From an uncultured Prevotellaceae bacterium (GTDB lineage: Bacteria; Bacteroidota; Bacteroidia; Bacteroidales; Bacteroidaceae), in assembly GCA_900321965.1 (NCBI GenBank), contig ONYA01000001.1, positions 1 through 64,000 of the forward strand: a stretch of 64,000 nucleotides of DNA, in the 5' to 3' direction. Position 1 is the first letter of the stretch. Each line of letters starts with the position of its first letter. Below, one piece after another: positions 58,760-64,000 of the stretch. The notes below the pieces were generated by a model. It was not told the DNA's origin and did no database searches. It saw nothing but the letters and a program-made list of their open reading frames with translations. Both the position numbers and the translations under genes were made by a program.

Positions 58760-60013
58760 ATGAAAGCAAATCTTATTGAACAGGCTTACGCCGTAGCCAA
58801 AGAGCGCTACGCAGCCATTGGCGTCGACACTGACGCAGTACTCGAACAGCTCCAGAAGCAGCAGCTCTCACTCCACTGCTGGCAGACCGACGACGTCGTC
58901 GGCTTCGAGCGCAACGAGGCCCTCAGCGGCGGCATCCAGACCACTGGTAACTACCCCGGCCGTGCCCGCACCATCGACGAGGTGCGTCAGGACATTGAGT
59001 TCGTGAAGACGCTGCTCGGCGGCAACCACCGTCTGAACCTCCACGAGATATACGGCGACTTCGGCGGACAGTTCGTCGACCGCGACCAGGTGGAAGTAAA
59101 GCACTTCCAGAGCTGGATTGACTGGGCCAAGGAGAACAACATGAAGCTCGACTTCAACTCAACATCATTCTCGCACCCGAAGAGCGGCGACCTCACGCTG
59201 TCGAACCCCGACAAGTCGATTCGCGACTTCTGGATTGAGCACACCAAGCGCTGCCGTCGCATCGCCGACGCCATGGGTAAGGCTCAGAACGACCCCTGTA
59301 TCATGAACATCTGGGTACACGACGGCATGAAGGACATCCCCGTGCAGCGCAAGAAGTATCGCGAAATCCTCGCTGCCTCGCTCGACGAAATCATGGAGGA
59401 GAAGCTCGACGGCGTGAAGAACTGCTTCGAGGCCAAACTCTTCGGCATCGGTCTGGAGAGCTACACCGTAGGCTCGCACGACTTCTACACTGCCTACTGC
59501 GCCACCCGCAAGCAGATGTACACCCTGGACACCGGCCACTCCGCGCCCACCGAGAACGTCAGCGACTTCGTATCGACCCTGCTGATGTACGTGCCTGAGC
59601 TGATGCTCCACGTCAGCCGCCCCGTACGCTGGGACTCCGACCACGTCACCATCATGAACGATCAGACCCTCGACCTCTTCAAGGAGCTGGTACGCAGCGA
59701 CGCCCTCGACCGTGCCCACGTCGGTCTCGACTACTTCGACGCCAGCATCAACCGCATCGGTGCCTACATCATCGGCAGCCGTGCCACGCAGAAGTGCATC
59801 CTCCAGGCACTGCTCGAGCCGAAGGCCAAGCTCCGCGAGTACGAGGACAACGGCCAGTACTTCGAGCGTCTCGCCCTGATGGAAGAGGCCAAGTCGATGC
59901 CGTTCGGCGCCGTCTACGACTACTTCAACCTGAAGAACAACGTGCCCGTTGGCGAGGAGTTCATCGCTGCCATCCAGCAGTACGAGAAGGACGTCACCTC
60001 GAAGCGCGGCTAA
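58760..60013 (+). CDS. rhaA: L-rhamnose isomerase
   Basis: 417 residues. Interconverts L-rhamnose and L-rhamnulose with a divalent metal. N-terminal MKANLIEQAYAVAKERYAAIGVDTDAVLEQLQ, HCWQTDDVVGFE near 35, metal-site residues in LKLDFNSTSFSHP, MNIWVHDGMKDIPVQR near 180, GLESYTVGSHDFY, and LHVSRPVRWDSDHV near 290. Terminated by the hairpin at 60036. Confidence 0.93.
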   Translation: MKANLIEQAYAVAKERYAAIGVDTDAVLEQLQKQQLSLHCWQTDDVVGFERNEALSGGIQTTGNYPGRARTIDEVRQDIEFVKTLLGGNHRLNLHEIYGDFGGQFVDRDQVEVKHFQSWIDWAKENNMKLDFNSTSFSHPKSGDLTLSNPDKSIRDFWIEHTKRCRRIADAMGKAQNDPCIMNIWVHDGMKDIPVQRKKYREILAASLDEIMEEKLDGVKNCFEAKLFGIGLESYTVGSHDFYTAYCATRKQMYTLDTGHSAPTENVSDFVSTLLMYVPELMLHVSRPVRWDSDHVTIMNDQTLDLFKELVRSDALDRAHVGLDYFDASINRIGAYIIGSRATQKCILQALLEPKAKLREYEDNGQYFERLALMEEAKSMPFGAVYDYFNLKNNVPVGEEFIAAIQQYEKDVTSKRG

Positions 60014-60035
60014 GGCATAAACGCTCCATCATCCT

Positions 60036-60077
60036 AAATAGGATTATCCTGATTTGGATAATCCTATTTCTTTTTCT
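60036..60077 (+). terminator. Terminator of the rhaA transcript
   Basis: 14-bp perfect stem AAATAGGATTATCC / GGATAATCCTATTT with a 6-base loop and a T-rich tail (CTTTTTCT). Confidence 0.9.
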
Positions 60078-60084
60078 ATCTTTG
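60077..60084 (+). promoter_or_regulatory. Promoter box inside the debris
   Basis: TATCTTTG followed by CGC immediately after the rhaA terminator. It precedes only the ATPase fragment, so it may be a relic. Confidence 0.45.
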
Positions 60085-60086
60085 CG

Positions 60087-60182
60087 CTAAAAATCAGCAA
60101 GATATGGACAATCACCCATAACAAGGGCGTCTACACAGTCTACGACCCATTCTTTGCCCTATGGGTGAGGCAGAATGCCTGA
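60087..60182 (+). pseudogene. C-terminal fragment of an ATP-binding protein
   Basis: Without a start codon, the frame ending TGA at 60180-60182 reads WTITHNKGVYTVYDPFFALW then V and RQNA. The V-Y-D-x-F-F-x-x-W end is typical of the C-terminus of AAA-type ATPases of the archaeal/bacterial ATPase group. It is overlapped by a perfect 9-bp inverted repeat, TCACCCATA / TATGGGTGA (60112-60120, 60160-60168). The family assignment is from memory and only fairly likely. Confidence 0.4.
60112..60168. repeat. 9-bp inverted repeat with inner AAGGGC/GCCC pairs
   Basis: TCACCCATA ... TATGGGTGA around 39 bases containing AAGGGC and GCCC. Strong hairpin potential in the fragment before RhuM. Confidence 0.75.
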
Positions 60183-60254
60183 CACCCCCTATATACAGGG
60201 TACAAAATTACGAATAATTCCACAGAAAACTGTCATATTATCAGAAAAAAGTTA

Positions 60255-60262
60255 TAACTTTG
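60255..60262 (+). promoter_or_regulatory. -7 box of the RhuM gene
   Basis: TAACTTTG followed by CAGAAAAC, 38 bases before the start. Confidence 0.65.
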
Positions 60263-60300
60263 CAGAAAACTTTTTAATCAAGCGAAAAAGGACAATACTT

Positions 60301-61332
60301 ATGGCGAAAAAGCGCGAGATAAGAAACAGCACGGCGGAGTTCCTGATTTTCCAAGCGGAGAATAAGGAGCAGGGCATTGAGGTGATGTATGCCGATGAGA
60401 CTATCTGGTGTACGCAAAAGGCAATGGCGGCACTCTTCGATGTGGGAGTGCCCGCCATCAGCAAGCACTTGGCCAATGTCTTTGAGACTGGTGAACTAAA
60501 GGAAGAGGCAACTATTTCCAAAATGGAAACAGTTCAGCAGGAAGGCAATCGTGAGGTAAAACGTACGGTGGTAATGTATAAACTCGATGCCATCATCGCC
60601 GTAGGCTACCGCGTGAACAGCATCCGCGCCACCCAGTTCCGACAGTGGGCAACGAGCGTGCTGCGACAGTTTGCCATACGCGGCTATGTGCTCGACAAGA
60701 AGCGCATGGAGAACGGCACCTTCTTGGGCGAGGACTACTTCGAGCACCTGCTGGCTGAGATTCGGGAGATCCGGCTCAGCGAGCGACGGTTCTATCAGAA
60801 GTTGACGGACATCTACGCTACGAGCATGGACTACAACAAGGACGCTCCGACCACACGGCTGTTCTTCAAGCGGATTCAGAATAAGATGCACTATGCCGTG
60901 CATGGTCGGACGGCGGCGGAGCTCATCGTGGAACGGGCTGATGCCGACAAGGAGCACATGGGGCTGACCACATGGGAGAATGCGCCTGACGGGAAGATCG
61001 TGAAGACCGATGTCGTGATAGCCAAAAACTACCTGAAGCAGATGGAGCTGGAGGATATGGGGCGTATCGTGACGGCAGTGTTAGAGTTTGCCGAAAGCCG
61101 AGCCAAGCGACATATCCCTATGACAATGGAGGACTGGGCCAAGCGTATCGATGCCTATCTGAGCAGCGACGAGCGCCCGTTGCTTACTGATGCCGGGAGC
61201 GTAAGCCACGAAGAAGCCGTCCTCCATGCCGAAACGGAGTTTGAGAAGTTCCGCATCGTGCAAGACCGACTGTTCCAAAGCGACTTCGACAAGTTTCTGG
61301 GTGCATTGCCATTTGATGAGACAACGGAATAG
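60301..61332 (+). CDS. RhuM family protein
   Basis: 343 residues from ATG at 60301. The family (Virulence_RhuM) signature: DETIWCTQKAMAALFDVGVPAISKHLANVF near 35-65, a helix-turn-helix-like N-terminus, then RTVVMYKLDAIIAVGYRVNSIRATQFRQWATSVLRQFAIRGY near 95-135 and FFKRIQNKMHYAVHGRTAAELI near 205. RhuM genes turn up in pathogenicity and defence islands; biochemical function is unclear. Four bases after its stop begins the cas4 remnant, so the gene now sits where cas7 would normally end in a type I-C operon. Confidence 0.88.
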   Translation: MAKKREIRNSTAEFLIFQAENKEQGIEVMYADETIWCTQKAMAALFDVGVPAISKHLANVFETGELKEEATISKMETVQQEGNREVKRTVVMYKLDAIIAVGYRVNSIRATQFRQWATSVLRQFAIRGYVLDKKRMENGTFLGEDYFEHLLAEIREIRLSERRFYQKLTDIYATSMDYNKDAPTTRLFFKRIQNKMHYAVHGRTAAELIVERADADKEHMGLTTWENAPDGKIVKTDVVIAKNYLKQMELEDMGRIVTAVLEFAESRAKRHIPMTMEDWAKRIDAYLSSDERPLLTDAGSVSHEEAVLHAETEFEKFRIVQDRLFQSDFDKFLGALPFDETTE

Positions 61333-61335
61333 CAC

Positions 61336-61485
61336 ATGTATTACGACGAGGACGAAATGCTTATGTTGTCGGGGATTCAGCAGTCGCCCCCCACGCGGGG
61401 GTGTGGATTGAAACATATACCATATTTTTCGGCGCAGGGGAAAAAGTCCGTGGATGGCTCAATGGCATTGATATCTCACGGGTGA
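61336..61485 (+). pseudogene. cas4 5' remnant fused to a CRISPR repeat
   Basis: ATG at 61336 begins MYYDEDEMLMLSGIQ, the N-terminus of type I-C Cas4 nucleases (normally continuing MLSGIQHFxFCPRQWAL). After codon 15-16 the sequence becomes the first base of a 32-bp CRISPR repeat, so translation continues as QSPPTRGCGLK and foreign sequence to a TGA at 61483-61485, 49 codons in all. The nuclease core is gone. It is the broken end of a deleted cas4-cas1-cas2-array segment. Confidence 0.7.
61383..61414 (+). CRISPR. Single type I-C-like CRISPR repeat
   Basis: 32 bases beginning GTCGCCCCCCACGCGGGGG and ending GTGGATTGAAAC, the form of type I-C repeats (stem CCCCC..GGGGG, end GTGGATTGAAAC). Only one copy occurs in the window and no second repeat follows, so no array remains. 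It is preceded directly by the cas4 remnant, in the same orientation as in intact type I-C loci. About 33 bases after it could be a last spacer (ATATACCATA...), but this cannot be proven. Confidence 0.75.
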
Positions 61486-61530
61486 GCCGTAAGAGTTTTC
61501 TCGCGTACGCGCGCGTAGGATAAAGAAAAC

Positions 61531-61695
61531 GGAAAACAACCCACCCATGTCGCCCATCCCACCCCTAAGTTGTCACTGACCCCACCCCCAACCCCTCCCC
61601 TACAAGGGAGGGGAGAGCGGCGGCCTGCTCCTCATGGGATTTCTCCCCCAGCCGCAGTTAGGAGCGACATGGGCGACATGGGTGACGTGTTTTCC
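61531..61695. repeat. Long imperfect inverted repeat with C-rich element inside
   Basis: Left arm ACCCATGTCGCCCAT (61543-61557), right arm ATGGGCGACATGGGT (61669-61683), exact; GGAAAAC and GTTTTCC continue the pairing outward with a few mismatches. Between the arms sits a C/G-rich palindromic element (61578-61615) related to the one in rsgA. No gene seen. Confidence 0.85.
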
Positions 61696-61713
61696 GGTTA
61701 AGCTATCCATAAT

Positions 61714-61775
61714 GAGAAGTGAGAGGGGAGAGGTGAGAGGTGAGAAGGGAGAAGTGAGAAGTGAGAGATGAGAGG
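61714..61775. repeat. GAGARRK heptamer array
   Basis: Nine units of 7 bases (GAGAAGT, GAGAGGG, GAGAGGT, GAGAGGT, GAGAAGG, GAGAAGT, GAGAAGT, GAGAGAT, GAGAGG). Confidence 0.92.
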
Positions 61776-61878
61776 CCGCGACGTTTTTCTGTAAGGCCGC
61801 GACGTTTTCACGAGAGGCCGCGACGTTTTCACGAGAGGCCGTGACGTTTTTCTGTAAGGCCGTGACGTTTTACCTCTC
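61774..61878. repeat. Five 21-bp repeat units
   Basis: Starts at 61774, 61795, 61816, 61837 and 61858: GGCCGCGACGTTTTTCTGTAA-type units, each 3 x 7 bases. Two alternate tails (TCTGTAA and CACGAGA). Related to the three units at 41844-41906. Confidence 0.92.
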
Positions 61879-61893
61879 ACTTCTCACCTTTCA
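61873..61893. repeat. Inverted heptamers at the DUF389 3' end
   Basis: CCTCTCA, CTTCTCA, CCTTTCA. The DUF389 stop codon (TGA on the minus strand) and its last residues (ERSER) come from these units. Confidence 0.75.
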
Positions 61894-63251
61894 CTACGTT
61901 CCCAGTGTCTCTGAATCACAATCAGGCTGTCTGCCTTTATTCTGGCCAGCAGCCAGTCGTGTAGTTTCCGGGTTTCTTCTTTGGAAAGAGGATGCTTGCC
62001 GTCGGGTTCTATGATAGCCGTCACATAATGGCGGGCGTCGGCGGAGTCCCTGCTCACCTCGGCGACTCTCTGCAGTGCAAACTTGCTGACCTGCGGGAAG
62101 AGCGAGGCCAGCTCCGGGCGGATTTCGGCTGCAAGGGCCTCATAGCGCTTATACTCATACAGCTGCTGATTCAGATGTGTGTTCTCGGCAGTGAGTTGCA
62201 AGAGCTGACTGTGCTCGGTTTCCCGGCTGGTGGTTAGCGAGGTTAGCTGATGGCTCAGTGCAAGCAAGCTGTCGCTTTGCGTACCCTGGATGACGCGAAG
62301 GGCGTAGTCCTCCAGTCCGTAGTTTTTCATCCGGCGCTGGGCTTCTGCCTGGGTTGAGCTGCTTATCTCCCGACCTACGGCAACGACACGCAGACGCAGA
62401 CTGTCATTGTCGACCGTACTCGAAATAATCTGAGTGCCGCGCTGCGTCAGTTCGGCCTTGACGAATTTCCTCACGTTGTTATCGAAAATGCTCTGTTGCA
62501 CGATTCGGAAGGTCATGTAAGCCGCCGGCAACATGGTCAGGACAACGATGGACATGAGTATGCGGCGCCCCCTGACGGCTCGTCCGGTCGGCTGATACTC
62601 ATGCTTCTGGAAATTCATCAGACGTACACCGCAATAGGTGGCAAGGGCAATAAACACGGTGTTGATGAAAAACAGGTAGAAGGCACCGAGGAAATAAAGC
62701 CAATGGCCGGTTGCCAATCCGTAGCCAGCGGTACACAGCGGGGGCATCAGGGCGGTGGCGATGGCCACACCGGGGATGACGTTGCCCTTACCTCGGGTGC
62801 ACAGGGCGATGATGCCCGCAGCACCGCCACAGAAGGCTATGAGCACATCATAGAGCGTGGGCGAGGTGCGTGCCAGCAGCTCTGACTGCGCCTCGCTGAG
62901 TGGTGTGAGGAGAAAATAAATCGTGGCGGTCAGCACACTGATGAGCGTTGCTACGCCGAAGTTCTTGCCAGCACGTTTCAGCAGGTCGAAATGATTGGTG
63001 CCGACAGCCAGCCCCATGCCCACGATGGGCCCCATAAGTGGCGAGATAAGCATGGCGCCAATGATGACTGCTGTAGAGTTGACGTTCAGTCCCAGCGAAG
63101 CGATGAAGATGGCAAAGATAAGCACCCAGAGGTTGGCGCCCCTAAAACTCACTCCCTCGGTAATCTGAGCTACGATAGTCTGCTCGTCCTCTTTGTCGGG
63201 CATCAGGTTAAAGTAGTAGCCTGCGCGTTCAATAAAGTTCTTAATAGTCAT
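61884..63251 (-). CDS. DUF389 membrane protein
   Basis: 455 residues from ATG at 63251. Membrane domain (GANLWVLIFAIFIASLGLNVNSTAVIIGAMLISPLMGPIVGMGLAVG near 30-75; IPGVAIATALMPPLCTAGYGLATG near 165) is the DUF389/TIGR00341 core, with the ISPLMGPI and ALMPPL signature segments. The C-terminal ~230 residues are soluble and helical/coiled (QLLQLTAENTHLNQQLYEYKRYEALAAEI). Possibly a membrane sensor or transporter; function unproven. It lies in the reverse direction between the CRISPR debris and rhaT. The 3' end is made by a heptamer repeat. Confidence 0.85.
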   Translation of the reverse strand: MTIKNFIERAGYYFNLMPDKEDEQTIVAQITEGVSFRGANLWVLIFAIFIASLGLNVNSTAVIIGAMLISPLMGPIVGMGLAVGTNHFDLLKRAGKNFGVATLISVLTATIYFLLTPLSEAQSELLARTSPTLYDVLIAFCGGAAGIIALCTRGKGNVIPGVAIATALMPPLCTAGYGLATGHWLYFLGAFYLFFINTVFIALATYCGVRLMNFQKHEYQPTGRAVRGRRILMSIVVLTMLPAAYMTFRIVQQSIFDNNVRKFVKAELTQRGTQIISSTVDNDSLRLRVVAVGREISSSTQAEAQRRMKNYGLEDYALRVIQGTQSDSLLALSHQLTSLTTSRETEHSQLLQLTAENTHLNQQLYEYKRYEALAAEIRPELASLFPQVSKFALQRVAEVSRDSADARHYVTAIIEPDGKHPLSKEETRKLHDWLLARIKADSLIVIQRHWERSER

Positions 63252-63314
63252 ATACAAGTTCTTCCTTTCTGTCGTTAATACCGTCGGCAACGGCCTCTTC
63301 AAGTTTCTTGACGG

Positions 63315-63322
63315 CAAATTTA
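63315..63322 (-). promoter_or_regulatory. -7 box of the DUF389 gene
   Basis: Minus-strand TAAATTTG followed by CCG, 63 bases upstream of the start codon at 63251. Confidence 0.45.
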
Positions 63323-63407
63323 GACAAATTTTTCGATATTATCGGCCTGTCGGGGTGAAAATGTGAACTTATTGCCGCGATTTTTTGGCCGTCTGCATTT
63401 TTATTTT

Positions 63408-63415
63408 TAATTTTG
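63408..63415 (+). promoter_or_regulatory. -7 box of rhaT
   Basis: TAATTTTG followed by CACC, 52 bases before rhaT. It shows rhaT now has its own promoter, separate from rhaB-rhaA. Confidence 0.6.
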
Positions 63416-63467
63416 CACCATTGATTTTGAAAGAAACAAACAAAGAACTAATTTACTGTAACAATTT

Positions 63468-64000
63468 ATGGAAATCATCATCGGATTACTAATCATTGCC
63501 GTCGGCGCGTTCTGCCAGTCGTCGTGCTACGTGCCTATCAACAAAATCAAGGACTGGTCGTGGGAATCGTACTGGATTGTGCAGGGCGTCTTCGCCTGGC
63601 TGGTGCTGCCGTTCCTCGGCGCTCTGCTGGCCGTTCCCGAGGGACAGTCGCTCTTCGGACTGTTTGCACAGTCGCCCTCGTTCAACGTGTGGATGACCAT
63701 CCTCTTCGGCGTGCTCTGGGGTGTCGGCGGACTGACGTTCGGCCTGTCGATGCGCTATCTTGGTGTGGCTCTGGGACAGTCGATTGCCTTAGGCACCTGC
63801 GCCGGACTGGGCACCATCATGGGTCCCGTGCTGCTGAACATCTTCTTCCCGGAGCTGAACGCCCTGGACTCGCTGACGTTTGCCGTCATCCTGGGTGTGG
63901 TCGTCACGCTCGTGGGCATCGCCATCATCGGTGTGGCCGGCGGCATGAAGTCGGCAGCACTGAGCGAGGAGGAGAAGCGTGAGGCCGTGAAGGACTTCAA
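63468..64000 (+). CDS. rhaT: L-rhamnose/H+ symporter RhaT (5' part)
   Basis: 177 complete codons, cut by the window end. Starts MEIIIGLLIIAVGAFCQSSCY, then WYIV-like WESYWIVQGVFAWLVLPFLGALLAVP, FGVLWGVGGLTFGLSMRYLGVALGQSIALGTCAGLGTIMGP, the RhaT family (10-helix) N-terminal half. Imports L-rhamnose with protons. Its usual place is directly after the isomerase; here 3.4 kb of other DNA lies between. Confidence 0.88.
   Translation, partial: MEIIIGLLIIAVGAFCQSSCYVPINKIKDWSWESYWIVQGVFAWLVLPFLGALLAVPEGQSLFGLFAQSPSFNVWMTILFGVLWGVGGLTFGLSMRYLGVALGQSIALGTCAGLGTIMGPVLLNIFFPELNALDSLTFAVILGVVVTLVGIAIIGVAGGMKSAALSEEEKREAVKDF

Noticed and set aside
61415-61530. tRNA-like fold (GGCTCA...TGAGCC)
   Set aside because: Only a six-base stem; no T-loop, anticodon arm or acceptor that fits a tRNA.
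61774-61878. CRISPR array
   Set aside because: Units are 21 bases, contiguous and without unique spacers, so they are simple tandem repeats. The real CRISPR repeat is the single 32-mer at 61383.
61698-61880. Minus-strand frame encoding KTSRPLV-type heptapeptide repeats
   Set aside because: It is only the translation of the 21-bp repeat array (7 codons per unit); no start context and no non-repeat part.

Overview
The window looks like a chromosome segment of a Bacteroidales bacterium, most likely Prevotella or a close relative. This rests on the promoters, which are nearly all of the Bacteroidota type (TAnnTTTG box close to the start codon, no strong Shine-Dalgarno). It also rests on gene content: DUF2723 membrane protein, DUF5686, Bacteroidales-style S9 peptidases, BspA-like leucine-rich repeats, secreted proteins ending in a short GRR...KG(I/V)YI...KKVVIK tail, and a rhaB/rhaA/rhaT set. 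No rRNA, tRNA or complete insertion sequence was seen.

Layout. 1-5.1 kb is an AT-rich accessory patch on the minus strand. It holds two PIN toxin modules, one RelE-like module and a frameshifted AAA-ATPase/PD-(D/E)XK gene, packed between long intergenic direct repeats. 5.3-9.3 kb is a polysaccharide-export operon (wzc-like kinase, HAD phosphatase, wza-like lipoprotein and an unlisted 54-residue membrane protein), with a LacI regulator upstream. 10.7-17.3 kb holds a DUF5686 outer-membrane protein, myo-inositol-phosphate synthase, a CDP-alcohol phosphatidyltransferase and a divergent IspD-like cytidylyltransferase, which together suggest an inositol-headgroup lipid route; a hybrid-free histidine kinase follows. 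17.4-29 kb is mostly housekeeping: THUMP rRNA methyltransferase, dipeptidyl peptidase, purD, two membrane proteins, DUF2723, a polysaccharide deacetylase and mnmA. 29-39.4 kb encodes two giant secreted proteins and a small lipoprotein. 39.5-45.7 kb has an SPFH operon, an S9 peptidase and rsgA. 45.7-53.4 kb has a NarL-type two-component pair and a run of small secreted proteins (DUF4878-like, WG-repeat). 53.4-64 kb has frr, an AraC regulator, NhaD and a rhamnose locus (rhaB, rhaA, rhaT). That locus is interrupted by a GxxExxY gene, a RhuM gene with CRISPR-Cas debris, and a DUF389 gene.

Two things stand out. First, just after the RhuM gene the first ~15 codons of a type I-C-like cas4 run straight into one 32-bp type I-C-like CRISPR repeat: the scar of a deleted CRISPR-Cas locus. 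Second, the window carries a dispersed family of 7-bp-periodic (also 9-bp and 21-bp) tandem repeats. They sit between genes, form the stop codons of two genes, and lie in frame inside conserved genes (purD, mnmA, rsgA, an S9 peptidase, DUF2723), rather like the palindromic elements of Rickettsia that insert peptides into proteins.

Product names come from recognising motifs and family features by eye; no database search was run.
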